From Bacteroides sp. (GTDB taxonomy: Bacteria; Bacteroidota; Bacteroidia; Bacteroidales; Bacteroidaceae): a DNA stretch of 64,000 bases. Of this stretch, positions 48,786-59,754 are shown one piece after another. The notes beneath the pieces are model-generated. The model did no database searches, was not told the DNA's origin, and worked only from the letters and a program-made list of their open reading frames with translations. How positions within the stretch are numbered: position 1 is the stretch's first letter; each line of letters begins with the position of its first letter. The DNA lies in NCBI GenBank assembly GCA_021201335.1, contig JAJQFD010000040.1, positions 62,001-126,000 of the forward strand. Reading direction: 5' to 3'. Both the position numbers and the translations under genes were made by a program.

Positions 48786-49451
48786 ATGGATATCAACGTC
48801 TTATTTAAGCTACCTTTGTTCAAAAACATCCCCGCACCAGATCGGGAAGAGTTTATCGCCAATTCGAATCTTAGGACGAAATCCTATCCGAAAGGAGCAT
48901 ACATTGCCCGGCAGCGGGATACAGTAGACGCTCTGTACTTTCTTATACAAGGGAGTGTAAAAACCGAAATGATCTCGGAGTCGGGGAGTGTGTTGAGTAT
49001 GGAAAACATTGTTGCACCTAATTCACTGGCTCCGGCTTTTCTGTTTGCCGAGAATCATCACTTTCCCGTAGATGTGATTGCATTGGAAAAATGCGAAGTA
49101 GTGACCTTTCCCAAACAGGCGGTTATTAAACTGTTATCTTCCAGCGAGCCTTTTCTGCTGGGCTATATGGCTTTGATATCGAACCGGGCCAGTTTCCTGT
49201 CTCAACGGTTGAAACTTCTTTCCATTAAAACCATTAAAGGAAAATTATCTCAGTATATCCTGGAAAGAACCCGTGACAAACATTTTGTACTGCCGATGAA
49301 TCAGACCGAATTGGCTGAATATTTTGGTGTAGCCCGTCCATCTTTAGCCCGAAGTTTATCTGAGATGGTTGCAGAAGGAATTATCCGCCTGGAAAGAAGA
49401 AAAGGTGAAGTTTTAAACCTCAATGCATTGAAAGAATTAATTATTCAATAG
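48786..49451 (+). CDS. Crp/Fnr-family regulator, HcpR-like
   Basis: 221 residues: an N-terminal cyclic-nucleotide-type beta barrel (about 10-120) and a C-terminal winged helix-turn-helix (about 150-210, MNQTELAEYFGVARPSLARSLSEM). It lacks an Fnr-type cluster of N-terminal cysteines. It is divergent from the ferredoxin-hcp operon with one dyad between, the arrangement of HcpR nitrosative-stress regulators. HcpR proteins are reported to use heme, but no residue proves that here. The upstream in-frame extension is made of REP-element sequence and is not part of the protein. Confidence 0.88.
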   Translation: MDINVLFKLPLFKNIPAPDREEFIANSNLRTKSYPKGAYIARQRDTVDALYFLIQGSVKTEMISESGSVLSMENIVAPNSLAPAFLFAENHHFPVDVIALEKCEVVTFPKQAVIKLLSSSEPFLLGYMALISNRASFLSQRLKLLSIKTIKGKLSQYILERTRDKHFVLPMNQTELAEYFGVARPSLARSLSEMVAEGIIRLERRKGEVLNLNALKELIIQ

Positions 49452-49475
49452 CTGAATTACATACAACTTAATTAC

Positions 49476-49483
49476 TACATTTG
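49476..49483 (+). promoter_or_regulatory. -7 box for the Ca/Na antiporter gene
   Basis: TACATTTG, 23 bp before the ATG at 49506. Confidence 0.5.
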
Positions 49484-49505
49484 CACGCATAAATTTTGTG
49501 AGAAA

Positions 49506-50456
49506 ATGAATTTACTCTTTTTGATTGGAGGATTAGTATTGATCCTGGTGGGTGCCAACGGATTAACAGACGGGGCTTCGTCGGTAGCCCAACGTTTTAA
49601 TATACCACCTATTGTAATCGGATTAACCATTGTTGCTTTCGGAACATCTGCACCGGAATTAGCCGTTAGTATTTCCTCCGCTCTGAAAGGAAGTGCTGAT
49701 ATCGCTATCGGAAACGTGGTAGGAAGTAACCTTTTTAATACATTTATGATTGTAGGCTGTACGGCTATATTTGCCCCGATAGCTATCACGAAGAATACTC
49801 TTCGCAAAGAAATTCCGTTGTGTATTCTTTCTTCGATTGTTTTGTTAGTATGTGCCAACGATGTGATATTGGACGGAGGGCGGGAAAATGTACTCAGTAC
49901 CTCGGATGGTATTATCCTGCTTTGCTTCTTTGTCATCTTTTTGGGCTATACATTTGCTATTGCATCCGGTGGAAGTGGGGAAACGGGAGAAATTAAACAA
50001 ATGCCGATCTGGAAGTCTGCCATATATATTGTTGGCGGATTGGTGGCTTTGGTGTTGGGCGGACAATGGTTTGTAGACGGTGCCAGTGGCATTGCCCGCG
50101 GACTGGGAGTCAGTGAATCCGTCATTGGTCTGACGCTGGTTGCCGGAGGAACTTCCTTACCTGAATTAGCAACTTCCATTGTGGCTGCGTTAAAGAAGAA
50201 TCCGGAGATTGCGATCGGCAATGTCATTGGCAGTAACTTGTTCAATGTATTTCTGGTGTTAGGAGCCAGCGCCACCATTACCCCTATGCGGTTGGGCGAT
50301 ATTAATAACTTCGATTTATTGACGTTGTTAGCTTCAGGCATCCTGCTCTGGTTCTTTGGTCTCTTTTTCAAGAAACGAACCATTACCCGCATTGAAGGAG
50401 CAGTGTTGGTAGCGTATTATATTATTTATACGGTGATTCTGATTAGAATGAGTTGA
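49506..50456 (+). CDS. Calcium/sodium antiporter (CaCA family, YrbG-like)
   Basis: 316 residues with about ten transmembrane segments in two inverted halves. Each half carries the alpha repeat: GTSAPELAVSISSALKG then GNVVGSNLFNTF (about 40-80), and GTSLPELATSIVAALKK then GNVIGSNLFNVF (about 215-255). The acidic Glu of each PEL motif binds the cation. It exchanges Ca2+ for Na+ or H+ at the inner membrane. It has its own -7 box and is followed by the HMA gene with a separate promoter. Confidence 0.94.
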   Translation: MNLLFLIGGLVLILVGANGLTDGASSVAQRFNIPPIVIGLTIVAFGTSAPELAVSISSALKGSADIAIGNVVGSNLFNTFMIVGCTAIFAPIAITKNTLRKEIPLCILSSIVLLVCANDVILDGGRENVLSTSDGIILLCFFVIFLGYTFAIASGGSGETGEIKQMPIWKSAIYIVGGLVALVLGGQWFVDGASGIARGLGVSESVIGLTLVAGGTSLPELATSIVAALKKNPEIAIGNVIGSNLFNVFLVLGASATITPMRLGDINNFDLLTLLASGILLWFFGLFFKKRTITRIEGAVLVAYYIIYTVILIRMS

Positions 50457-50472
50457 TTAAGTAGATTTTTTG

Positions 50473-50480
50473 TATCTTTG
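50473..50480 (+). promoter_or_regulatory. -7 box for the HMA-copA genes
   Basis: TATCTTTG, 23 bp before the ATG at 50503. The copA gene 53 bp downstream of the HMA gene has no separate box, so the two share this promoter. Confidence 0.55.
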
Positions 50481-50502
50481 TGTGAACAAAAAAATAACGA
50501 TT

Positions 50503-50811
50503 ATGAAGAAAATAATATTAATGGTTGTGGCCATATTCATGATAGGTACTACAACTGCTTTTGCAAAGGAATTACGCGAAGTTGTTTTTAAAGTAGAACA
50601 GATGATGTGCCAGAACTGCGAAAAGAAAGTAAAAAACAACATCAAATTTGAAAAAGGGCTTAAAAGCTTTGATACTGACCTGAAAGAAAAGACCGTTACC
50701 ATTACCTATGATCCGGAAAAAACGAATGTTGAAAAGTTACAGGAAGGATTCCGTAGATTTAAATATGAGGCGGTTGTGGTAGAAGACAAAGTAAAAGAGT
50801 CAAAAAAGTAA
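50503..50811 (+). CDS. Periplasmic heavy-metal-associated (HMA) domain protein
   Basis: 102 residues with a signal peptide (MKKIILMVVAIFMIGTTTAFA) and one HMA fold. The metal-binding motif is MMCQNC with Cys36 and Cys39. It would bind Cu(I) or another soft metal in the periplasm and lies 53 bp upstream of the copper ATPase gene, with which it is probably co-transcribed. It is a likely metallochaperone or metal buffer. Confidence 0.88.
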   Translation: MKKIILMVVAIFMIGTTTAFAKELREVVFKVEQMMCQNCEKKVKNNIKFEKGLKSFDTDLKEKTVTITYDPEKTNVEKLQEGFRRFKYEAVVVEDKVKESKK

Positions 50812-50864
50812 CCGAACAAACGCCCATATTCACTGTTGTGTTTTAACTATTAACTGCTTACAAT

Positions 50865-53084
50865 ATGGGTACCAAGATAATTAAGAAATCATTTCCTGTA
50901 CTTAATATGCACTGTGCAGGATGTGCCAACAATGTAGAACGGACAGTAAAGAATATGCCGGGAATTACGGATGCTTCCGTCAATCTGGCTACTAATACAC
51001 TTTATGTCTCCTACGAAGATCATTTATTAACTCCCGGAGCTATACGCGCGGCCGTGCTTGCTGCCGGATACGACCTGATCATTGAAGAAGATCATCAAGC
51101 TGAAAGACAGGAAGAAGAACAACAAAAGAATTACCAGAGCCTGAAAAAACGGGTGATCTGGGCATGGGTATTTGTGGTACCTATGTTATTGCTTTCGATG
51201 GTGTTTATGCATGCACCGTATGCCAATGAAATGATGTTGCTCCTGTCTCTTCCGGTTATTTTCATTTTCGGACGTTCCTTCTATGTTAATGCATGGAAAC
51301 AAGCCAAGCTGGGACGTAGCAATATGGATACACTGGTGGCCCTAAGTACGTCCATAGCCTTCCTTTTCAGTGTCTTTAATACATTCTTCCCTGGTTTCTG
51401 GACAAGCCGAGGGCTGGAACCTCATGTTTATTACGAAGCAGCCACTGTTATTATTGCCTTTGTACTAACCGGAAAACTGATGGAAGAGCGAGCCAAAGGC
51501 AATACCTCCGGTGCCATCAAAAAGTTAATGGGTCTTCAACCGAAAACAGCCCGTATATTACGCGATAAGCATGAAACAGATATTCCGATTGAAGAACTCC
51601 AGATAAAGGACCTGGTGGTTGTTCGTCCGGGTGAACAAATCCCGGTAGATGGTAACCTGGTGGAAGGAAGTTCGTATGTAGACGAAAGCATGATTAGTGG
51701 TGAACCTGTTCCGGTAGAGAAAAAAACGGGCAGCTGTGTGTTGGCAGGAACTATCAACCAGAAAGGTTCTTTCGTTATAGAAGCTACGAAAGTAGGAAGT
51801 GAAACCTTACTGGCTCGTATTATCCGCATGGTACAGGAAGCACAGGGAAGTAAAGCCCCTGTACAGCGTATTGTGGATAAAGTAACCGCTATTTTTGTGC
51901 CTGTTGTATTAGGATTGGCTGTGCTTACTGTTATTTTGTGGCTGACAATCGGAGGAACTGCTTATATTTCTCACGCATTAATGTCCGCTGTCTCCGTACT
52001 CGTTATTGCTTGCCCCTGTGCATTGGGGCTGGCCACACCCACTGCTTTAATGGTTGGAATCGGTAAAGCAGCTCATCACCATATTTTGGTAAAAGATGCT
52101 GTGGCTCTGGAACAAATGCGGAAAGTAAATGCGGTTGTACTTGACAAAACAGGTACACTAACAGAGGGTCATCCAACAGTAACCAGTATTTTATGGAGTT
52201 CTACGCAGGAAGAAAGCTGCAAGGATGTATTGTTGGCTGCTGAATTAAAATCAGAACACCCACTCGCTGAAGCCATTGTGTCTGCCTTGCGCGAAGAATA
52301 TATAACAATTCCCGCTCCGGTTGAAAGTTTTCGAAGTCTGACAGGTAAAGGTATTGAAGTTACTTATCAGGGCCAGGTTTATTGGGCGGGAAGTCATAAA
52401 CTGGTAAAAGATTATCAGGCGGAGATTACAGAACTGATGACAGAGATGAGGGATGAGTATGCTTCCAAGGGAAACAGCATCACTTACTTTGGTCGTGGCA
52501 CTGAATTACTTTCAATTATTGCTATAGCTGATCAGGTAAAGCCTACTTCTATTCAGGCTGTAAAGGAGCTTCACCGACAGGGAGTGGAGGTTCACATGCT
52601 GACAGGTGATAGCGAGAAAACTGCTTCTGCCGTTGCCGAACGTCTGGGTATTATTCAATACAAGGCTGATGCTTTGCCAGATGAGAAAGAGAAATACGTA
52701 CAGGATTTGCAGGCACAAGGCAAAATAGTAGCGATGGTTGGTGATGGTATCAACGATTCACAAGCTTTGGCCCGTGCCGATGTAAGTATTGCAATGGGCA
52801 AGGGTACGGATATTGCCATGGATGTTGCCATGGTGACTTTAATGACATCCGATCTGATGTTGCTTTCGAAAGCATTTACTCTTTCCCGGCAGACAGTTCG
52901 GTTGATCAAACAAAACCTCTTTTGGGCTTTCATCTATAATTTAATTGGTATTCCGATCGCTGCGGGTATTCTTTATCCTATAAACGGCCTCTTGCTAAAT
53001 CCGATGCTCGCAAGTGCTGCGATGGCCTTCAGTTCCGTTTCTGTAGTATTGAACAGCTTAAGCCTCGGAAGGAAGAAATTATAG
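50865..53084 (+). CDS. copA: Copper-exporting P1B-type ATPase
   Basis: 739 residues: one N-terminal HMA domain (MHCAGC, Cys17 and Cys20), eight transmembrane helices, actuator domain (SGEPVPVEK, about 285), the CPC transport motif in [13 protein letters not shown] (about 381-393), phosphorylation motif DKTGTLTEG with Asp427, nucleotide-binding HP in SEHPLAEA (about 465), and hinge [10 protein letters not shown] (about 627-636). It expels Cu+ from the cytoplasm, with the HMA protein as its periplasmic partner. Confidence 0.96.
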   Translation: MGTKIIKKSFPVLNMHCAGCANNVERTVKNMPGITDASVNLATNTLYVSYEDHLLTPGAIRAAVLAAGYDLIIEEDHQAERQEEEQQKNYQSLKKRVIWAWVFVVPMLLLSMVFMHAPYANEMMLLLSLPVIFIFGRSFYVNAWKQAKLGRSNMDTLVALSTSIAFLFSVFNTFFPGFWTSRGLEPHVYYEAATVIIAFVLTGKLMEERAKGNTSGAIKKLMGLQPKTARILRDKHETDIPIEELQIKDLVVVRPGEQIPVDGNLVEGSSYVDESMISGEPVPVEKKTGSCVLAGTINQKGSFVIEATKVGSETLLARIIRMVQEAQGSKAPVQRIVDKVTAIFVPVVLGLAVLTVILWLTIGGTAYISHALMSAVSVLVIACPCALGLATPTALMVGIGKAAHHHILVKDAVALEQMRKVNAVVLDKTGTLTEGHPTVTSILWSSTQEESCKDVLLAAELKSEHPLAEAIVSALREEYITIPAPVESFRSLTGKGIEVTYQGQVYWAGSHKLVKDYQAEITELMTEMRDEYASKGNSITYFGRGTELLSIIAIADQVKPTSIQAVKELHRQGVEVHMLTGDSEKTASAVAERLGIIQYKADALPDEKEKYVQDLQAQGKIVAMVGDGINDSQALARADVSIAMGKGTDIAMDVAMVTLMTSDLMLLSKAFTLSRQTVRLIKQNLFWAFIYNLIGIPIAAGILYPINGLLLNPMLASAAMAFSSVSVVLNSLSLGRKKL

Positions 53085-53134
53085 GTAAGCAGTAAGAAGT
53101 CCAGACGTAAGAATTGATATTGAAAGATAAGAGA

Positions 53135-53797
53135 ATGAAGGATATAAACTTTTTGGATTGGGGATTGATTTCTTACGCTGATGCCTGGAAGCAACAGACA
53201 GACTTGTTCAACCATTTAATTGCTGCTAAAATCGCAGGTGAACCGTATGAAAACCTGATTATTACCTGCGAACATCCGCATGTATACACATTAGGTAAAA
53301 GCGGGAAAGAAAACAACATGCTGCTGGGCGAAGCGCAGTTGAAAGCCATTGATGCGACCCTTTACTACATTGACAGGGGAGGGGATATTACCTATCACGG
53401 TCCTGGACAATTGGTTTGCTATCCCATTCTCAACCTGGAAGATTTCCATTTGGGTCTCAAAGAATACATCCACCGATTGGAAGAAGCCGTTATCGATGTC
53501 TGTGCCCACTATGGAATTATTGCTGAACGAATGGAAAAAGCAACCGGCGTTTGGCTTGATATAAATACTTCCCGTGTCCGTAAAATATGTGCTATCGGTG
53601 TCAGAAGCAGTCGGTATGTCACTATGCATGGACTTGCTTTGAATGTAAACACTGCTTTACGCTACTTTAGCTATATCCATCCGTGCGGATTTATTGACAA
53701 GGGTGTTACTTCTCTGCAACAGGAACTCCACCAAGAAGTAAATATAGAAGAGGTAAAAGAATTACTTAAACAGAATCTTGTTCGTTGTTTGGGTTAA
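53135..53797 (+). CDS. lipB: Lipoyl(octanoyl) transferase
   Basis: 220 residues from the ATG of MKDINFLDWG. It moves octanoate from acyl carrier protein to lipoyl domains of the glycine cleavage H-protein and 2-oxo acid dehydrogenases. The conserved motifs are RGGDITYHGPGQLVCYPIL (about 71-89), the acyl-binding Lys region (RKICAIGVRSSRYVTMHG, about 148-165) and the catalytic Cys in HPCGFIDKGVTS (about 190). It follows copA after 50 bp without a visible promoter. Its product is needed by the P-protein system encoded at 35598. Confidence 0.95.
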   Translation: MKDINFLDWGLISYADAWKQQTDLFNHLIAAKIAGEPYENLIITCEHPHVYTLGKSGKENNMLLGEAQLKAIDATLYYIDRGGDITYHGPGQLVCYPILNLEDFHLGLKEYIHRLEEAVIDVCAHYGIIAERMEKATGVWLDINTSRVRKICAIGVRSSRYVTMHGLALNVNTALRYFSYIHPCGFIDKGVTSLQQELHQEVNIEEVKELLKQNLVRCLG

Positions 53798-53924
53798 GAA
53801 GTTAAGTTGCCAATGAGTTAAGTAGTTAAGGATCCCGGTTATGTTTTATACTTAATTCTTACTTCTAAATTATAAATTCTTAATTTCTTTTCCTATCTTG
53901 CGTTTTATTAAATGAAAACACAAC

Positions 53925-56900
53925 ATGAACAACGAGTTTAGCCCTATACGCGTAAAGTTTGTCTATCTGCCTGTTGTTAATTTAGCAATCCAGCAAAACG
54001 GCGTATCACTCATCCGGGAATTTACCATCGAGAATAAAACGAACGACTCATTCAAAGACATCCTGATTTTATTAAAGGTAGAGCCGGAATTTGCTACTAT
54101 TGTTCCGTATGCGATCGAGAAGATTGCTGTAGGAGACACCGTTCGTATTGAGACATTCAGGCTAAACTTATCTACAGATTTTTTCACGCAACTTACGGAA
54201 AAAATAACAGGAAGCTTCCAGCTGGAAATCTATTCCGGTAAAGATATTCTTTTTCGGCAAACTTATCCCATTGATGTGCTAGCCTATGATGAATGGGGTG
54301 GGCTGACTGTTCTGCCAGAGATGCTGTCGGCTTTTGTGATTCCCAATAATCCATCTATTATACCCGTATTAAAACGTGCGGGTGAGATATTGGAGCAATG
54401 GACTGGATCACCTTCTCTGGATGAATACCAGAGTCGGAATTCTGACAGGGTACGTAAACAAATGGCTGCTATTTATACGGCCTTATCCGAAATGAATATC
54501 ATTTATAGCAGCGTACCGGCCAGCTTCGAGAAACATGGTCAGCGGATTCGCATGGCAGACACGGTACTCACGCAACGGATAGGAACCTGCCTGGATATGG
54601 CATTGCTCTATGCTTCCTGCCTCGAAGCTGCAGGTATTCATCCCTTGCTTATCATTACACAAGGTCATGCTTTTGCCGGTGGATGGTTAATACCGGAAAC
54701 ATTTCCGGACAGTATTACCGATGATGTTTCGTCACTCACCAAACGAACAGCAGAAGGTATTAATGAAATAACATTGGTGGAAACAACTTGTATGAATCAA
54801 GGTCATTTTCTGGAATTCGACCAATCAGAGAAACTGGCTAACGATAAATTGGCTACTGATTTCATTCTTGCTATGGATGTGAAAAGATCCCGATTCAGTG
54901 GAATCAGGCCACTACCACAACGATTGCGACAACAGGAGCACGGGGAAGTAGAGGAGGAGGAAATAGAAGCCATTCCAGATACCACTCCAGAAAATATCAA
55001 TCCGTATGATCTATCAGGTATCCAAACAGCTGCCGTCCTTACCAAACAAATGATTTGGGAAAGAAAACTTCTGGATTTAAGCTTACGCAATAACCTTTTG
55101 AACATTCGCATTACCAAGAATACACTTCAGCTTATTTCTACCGATCTGCATCTGTTAGAAGATGCATTGGCAGATGGTCATGAATTCCGGGTGCTGGCCA
55201 AACCAACTGATTGGGAGAATCCATTGTACGATTTTGGTATATACCATACATTAAGTTCCCGTGATCCGATGATCAAACTGATCCGTTCAGAGATATCGCA
55301 AAAACGATTACGTTCCTATCAGACCGAACTGGAACTGCATCGATCATTACAACATTTATACAGATCATCCCGATTGTCGATTGAAGAAAATGGTGCCAAT
55401 ACCTTGTATATAGCTCTTGGTCTTCTTAAATGGTACGAAACACCCGCCAGTCAGCGTCCCCGATATGCCCCGATCTTGTTATTGCCCGTGGAGATGGTGC
55501 GAAAATCTGCAGCTCAAGGATATATCATTCGTTCCCGTGAGGAAGATACCTTGATGAATATTACCCTACTGGAGATGCTTCATCAAAACTTTGGTATTAC
55601 CATTTCAGGACTTGATCCGCTGCCGGTGGATGAAAGCGGGGTAAATGTTAAATTGATTTATTCCATCATTCGTAACAGTATTAAAGAGCAAAGTCGCTGG
55701 GATGTGGAAGAACAAGCTATACTGGGTATTTTCTCCTTCAACAAGTTTATCATGTGGAATGATATCCATAATAATGCACCTAAACTCGCGGAGAATAAAA
55801 TCGTATTTAGCCTTATTGATGGGAAAATAGCCTGGGATGTGCAGGAAGAAATGGCGGATGCTTCACAACTGGATAAAGTTCTCGGACCTAAAGAAATACT
55901 ATTGCCGATCAGTGCAGATTCATCCCAGCTTGAAGCTGTTTATGAAGCGATGAATGACAGAACATTCATTCTACATGGTCCACCGGGAACCGGAAAATCC
56001 CAGACCATCACCAACATTATTGCAAATGCCTTGTACAAAGGAAAGCGGGTATTATTTGTTGCTGAGAAGATGGCTGCACTCTCTGTTGTTCAGAATCGAC
56101 TGGAAGCTATGGGACTGGCTCCTTTCTGTTTGGAACTCCACTCCAACAAGGCTAAAAAGACAGCAGTACTTACCCAGTTGAAAGAAACCACCGAGATTAT
56201 CAAAAGAAGATCTCCCGAAGAATTTGTACAGCAGGCAAATCGTTTTTATTCGTTGAGAATGGAATTAAATACCTATGTGGACACCTTGCATAAGAAGTAT
56301 CCTTTCGGATTTTCTATTTACGAAACTATTACTCAATACCAATCCATTGATACCGACCTGGAAGTAGAATTTCCGGTTGCTTTGGTTAAGGAACTTACTG
56401 AGGAAACACTTTCTCAATGGAATGAAGCCATAGAGAAATTGGTCAGTGTGGGAAATGCCTGCGGACATCCTTACAATCACCCCCTAACCGGAATATATCT
56501 TTCCAACTATACTGCAGCCATCAAAGAAGAAGTAATTGAGAATATACGTTCTACCGTAGATTTGCTGAATCGGATTAAACAAAGGATTCATATACTGTCG
56601 GGTTTACTAGGAGAAAATGAGAATTACAATAAAAAGCAGGTAGATGTTCTGACTGCCATTATTAATGTGTTACTTCGGATACCGGAACTAACCCGTGATA
56701 TGCTAAACCTTCCGCGTTTAACGGAGATGGCAGATGAGTTCAGGGAAGCAGTACATCATGGAAAGGAGAAAGAGAAATTCAAAACAGAGATACAAAATCG
56801 TTTTTCCGATGATGTTCTTTCTATCGATGCTCAACGGCTGATGATGAAATGGAATAAATATTCCAATCAATGGTTCTTGCCCAAGTTCTTCGGGCAGCTG

Positions 56901-59747
56901 AAAATAAAGAAACAACTGAACAATTACACGTTAGGAGAGAAAATACAAAAATCGGATGTACGGACCTCTCTGAACTTGATTATTAAATACCACAAGGAAG
57001 AAAAGGCAGTATCCTCCTACGAAGATCAATTCTCCCGACTATTCGGACGCTATGGACGAATCAATCAACAGGACTGGACAGCCATCGGACAAATTATTGA
57101 AGATTCTGTTACCCTGAATAACCTGATCCTGAATTATGCACAGGATATTGTAAGGGCTACTACTATCAAAGAATTCTTATCAGGTCACCTTGCAGAAGGA
57201 ATTGATTCTTTCAAAAGTATTCATGGTAGATCCTTACAGGAATTATATGATCTACTTTCCGAACTTTCATCCCGTGACTTAGCTTTGTATCAAACCATAG
57301 GTATGCCTCCCGGGACCTTATATGACGATTCCGATTTCTGGATAGACAATGCCCTTGCCAAACTGAATGGATGGCTGACCAATATAGATAAACTGAAAGA
57401 CTGGTTCCAATGGCTATCTGTTTATGATCAATTAAAGAATCTCGGCATTGGCTTTATAGCAGACGTATACAGAGATTATAATATACCCAATGAACGGATT
57501 GAACGGGTATTTACCAAAAGTCTGTTACATACATGTGTTCTTTATATTCTATCAGAAGAACCCGGTTTGGAACTATTTAAGGGAAAATTGTTTGATGACA
57601 TTATCCGCAAATACAAAGAACTGACTGTTATCCTCGAAAAACTCACCAAGCAAGAGATTTATGCCAAGTTGGCTTCCAACATCCCTTCCTTTACTCAGGA
57701 AGCTACCTACAATTCTGAAGTTGGTATACTTCAAAGGAATATCAAGAATAATGCTCGTGGGGTATCTCTCCGCCGGTTGTTTGATCAGATTCCAACCTTG
57801 CTTTCCCGGATGTGTCCCTGTATGTTGATGAGTCCTATCTCTGTAGCCCAATTCATTGACATTGATTCGGATAAATTTGATTTGATTATTTTTGATGAGG
57901 CTTCACAGATGCCTACGTATGAAGCCGTAGGAGCCATAGCCCGTGGTAGGAATATGGTGATAGTGGGCGATCCAAAACAGATGCCACCTACCAGCTTCTT
58001 TATGACCAATGCAGTGGATGAAGAAAACATTGAAGTTGAAGATCTGGAAAGTATTCTGGATGACTGCTTAGCTCTCTCGATGCCTTCCAAGTATTTATTA
58101 TGGCACTACAGGAGTAAACATGAAAGTTTGATTGCTTTCAGTAACTCAGAGTATTACAATAATAAACTGTTTACCTTTCCTTCACCTGATAATATTGAAT
58201 CGAAAGTCCGCCTGGTACCTGTACAAGGTTATTACGACAAGGGAAAATCGCGTCAGAATAAGGAAGAAGCCCAAGTTATTGTAAAGGAGATTGAACGAAG
58301 ATTGCTTGATAAGAAACTACGTAAGAAAAGTATTGGGGTGGTAACTTTCAGTCTGGTACAGCAAACCTTGATTGAAGACATGCTATCTGACCTATTCATT
58401 TTTCGGCCCGATTTGGAGACCATCGCTATGGAATCCGAAGAGCCTTTATTTATAAAGAATCTAGAGAATGTGCAGGGAGACGAACGGGATGTTATATTAT
58501 TCTCAATAGGTTATGGCCCGGATAAAGACGGAAGAGTAAGTATGAACTTCGGTCCGTTAAACCGGAAAGGGGGAGAACGACGATTAAATGTGGCCGTTTC
58601 GCGTGCCCGTTATGAAATGATTATCTTTTCTGCTTTACGTCCGGATCAGATTGATTTAAACCGGACGTCTTCTATCGGGGTTGCCGGATTGAAACGTTTT
58701 TTGGAATATGCTCAGGAAAGGGAAAAGGTGGCTGCCGATATCCGAGCTGACGGTGATTCAGCTCCCTCTATTGAAAACATCATTGCTGTAGAATTGCGTA
58801 AGCGTGGGCACACTGTGCATACTAATATTGGCTGTTCCGGTTATAAGGTAAATATTGGTATTGTTAACCCTCAAAAGGAAAAAACTTATTCACTTGGTAT
58901 CTTATGTGACGGCATCAAATATAAAGAAACGAAAACTACCCGTGACCGGGAGGTTGTACAAACGAATGTTTTAAAATTACTGGGATGGCATATCCTGCGT
59001 GTCTGGACAATGGACTGGTGGGAAAATAAAGAAGAAGTACTTAAAAGTATTGAAGATGAAATCGAGAAGATCAGGACTGGGATGCAACCGGAAGTAGAAG
59101 GACCTGTAATTTATGAAATCCCGACTGTCGTTGAAGAAGAACCTCTGACATCTGCTCCATCTCTAAATCAGGAGGCATCAGTAAGCTCAGAAGTATTAAC
59201 CCAAAAAGAATATACTCCGGTTGTACTGGATACAATTGTTGAATCTTCCTCTGAATCTTTTTTCTATCCCGAGAATAAGGAAATGATACTTTCCTTGATA
59301 AAGAAAGTTATGGATAGTGAAGCTCCAATTAGCCGTTCTCTTTTGTGTAGGAAGATTCTATCTGCATGGGGAATAACCCGGATGGGAACTCGATTAAATG
59401 CTTACTTCCTGACATTGTTTCAACAATTATCTTATTACCAGGTGACGCACGAAAGAATTTCTTTCCTTTGGTTATCTGAAGAGCAATGTTGCTTTTATTC
59501 CGATTACCGCGTTAATTCAGATAGAGATGCAATTGACTTACCACCTGAAGAAGTTGCAAATGCCATAAAAGAACTGATGAAACATCAAATCAGCATGCCA
59601 GTGAAAGACCTCACTAGAATTACTGCTCAATTATTGGGATTCTCCCGGGGAGGAACCCATGTAGATGCCGCTATGAGACGGGGCATGGGGGAAGCTGTTA
59701 AAAGAGGGTTCGTCAAAGTTAACGGAGACAGGGTATCCGTTTTGTGA
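53925..59747 (+). CDS. DUF4011 superfamily-1 helicase with nuclease-like and DUF3320 domains; probable phage-defence protein
   Basis: 1,940 residues, cytoplasmic. In order: an Ig-like N-terminus (1-110), a transglutaminase-like region with Cys222 in GTCLDMALLYASC and His248 in GHAFAGGW, DUF4011 (about 370-600), SF1 helicase with Walker A GPPGTGKS (685-692), a 450-residue helical insert, Walker B FDEASQMP (Asp1324, Glu1325), GDPKQMPP and RRLNVAVSRAR, a Vsr/MTES_1575-type nuclease fold (about 1615-1700), and C-terminal DUF3320 (about 1780-1940). This order is that of the single-gene Hhe candidates from defence screens, as I recall. The nuclease core reads VNIGIVNP and GILCDG where active relatives usually carry IDLAV and GIECDG, so it may not cut DNA. 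It is intact and stands alone. Confidence 0.85.
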   Translation: MNNEFSPIRVKFVYLPVVNLAIQQNGVSLIREFTIENKTNDSFKDILILLKVEPEFATIVPYAIEKIAVGDTVRIETFRLNLSTDFFTQLTEKITGSFQLEIYSGKDILFRQTYPIDVLAYDEWGGLTVLPEMLSAFVIPNNPSIIPVLKRAGEILEQWTGSPSLDEYQSRNSDRVRKQMAAIYTALSEMNIIYSSVPASFEKHGQRIRMADTVLTQRIGTCLDMALLYASCLEAAGIHPLLIITQGHAFAGGWLIPETFPDSITDDVSSLTKRTAEGINEITLVETTCMNQGHFLEFDQSEKLANDKLATDFILAMDVKRSRFSGIRPLPQRLRQQEHGEVEEEEIEAIPDTTPENINPYDLSGIQTAAVLTKQMIWERKLLDLSLRNNLLNIRITKNTLQLISTDLHLLEDALADGHEFRVLAKPTDWENPLYDFGIYHTLSSRDPMIKLIRSEISQKRLRSYQTELELHRSLQHLYRSSRLSIEENGANTLYIALGLLKWYETPASQRPRYAPILLLPVEMVRKSAAQGYIIRSREEDTLMNITLLEMLHQNFGITISGLDPLPVDESGVNVKLIYSIIRNSIKEQSRWDVEEQAILGIFSFNKFIMWNDIHNNAPKLAENKIVFSLIDGKIAWDVQEEMADASQLDKVLGPKEILLPISADSSQLEAVYEAMNDRTFILHGPPGTGKSQTITNIIANALYKGKRVLFVAEKMAALSVVQNRLEAMGLAPFCLELHSNKAKKTAVLTQLKETTEIIKRRSPEEFVQQANRFYSLRMELNTYVDTLHKKYPFGFSIYETITQYQSIDTDLEVEFPVALVKELTEETLSQWNEAIEKLVSVGNACGHPYNHPLTGIYLSNYTAAIKEEVIENIRSTVDLLNRIKQRIHILSGLLGENENYNKKQVDVLTAIINVLLRIPELTRDMLNLPRLTEMADEFREAVHHGKEKEKFKTEIQNRFSDDVLSIDAQRLMMKWNKYSNQWFLPKFFGQLKIKKQLNNYTLGEKIQKSDVRTSLNLIIKYHKEEKAVSSYEDQFSRLFGRYGRINQQDWTAIGQIIEDSVTLNNLILNYAQDIVRATTIKEFLSGHLAEGIDSFKSIHGRSLQELYDLLSELSSRDLALYQTIGMPPGTLYDDSDFWIDNALAKLNGWLTNIDKLKDWFQWLSVYDQLKNLGIGFIADVYRDYNIPNERIERVFTKSLLHTCVLYILSEEPGLELFKGKLFDDIIRKYKELTVILEKLTKQEIYAKLASNIPSFTQEATYNSEVGILQRNIKNNARGVSLRRLFDQIPTLLSRMCPCMLMSPISVAQFIDIDSDKFDLIIFDEASQMPTYEAVGAIARGRNMVIVGDPKQMPPTSFFMTNAVDEENIEVEDLESILDDCLALSMPSKYLLWHYRSKHESLIAFSNSEYYNNKLFTFPSPDNIESKVRLVPVQGYYDKGKSRQNKEEAQVIVKEIERRLLDKKLRKKSIGVVTFSLVQQTLIEDMLSDLFIFRPDLETIAMESEEPLFIKNLENVQGDERDVILFSIGYGPDKDGRVSMNFGPLNRKGGERRLNVAVSRARYEMIIFSALRPDQIDLNRTSSIGVAGLKRFLEYAQEREKVAADIRADGDSAPSIENIIAVELRKRGHTVHTNIGCSGYKVNIGIVNPQKEKTYSLGILCDGIKYKETKTTRDREVVQTNVLKLLGWHILRVWTMDWWENKEEVLKSIEDEIEKIRTGMQPEVEGPVIYEIPTVVEEEPLTSAPSLNQEASVSSEVLTQKEYTPVVLDTIVESSSESFFYPENKEMILSLIKKVMDSEAPISRSLLCRKILSAWGITRMGTRLNAYFLTLFQQLSYYQVTHERISFLWLSEEQCCFYSDYRVNSDRDAIDLPPEEVANAIKELMKHQISMPVKDLTRITAQLLGFSRGGTHVDAAMRRGMGEAVKRGFVKVNGDRVSVL

Positions 59748-59754
59748 TCAATAT

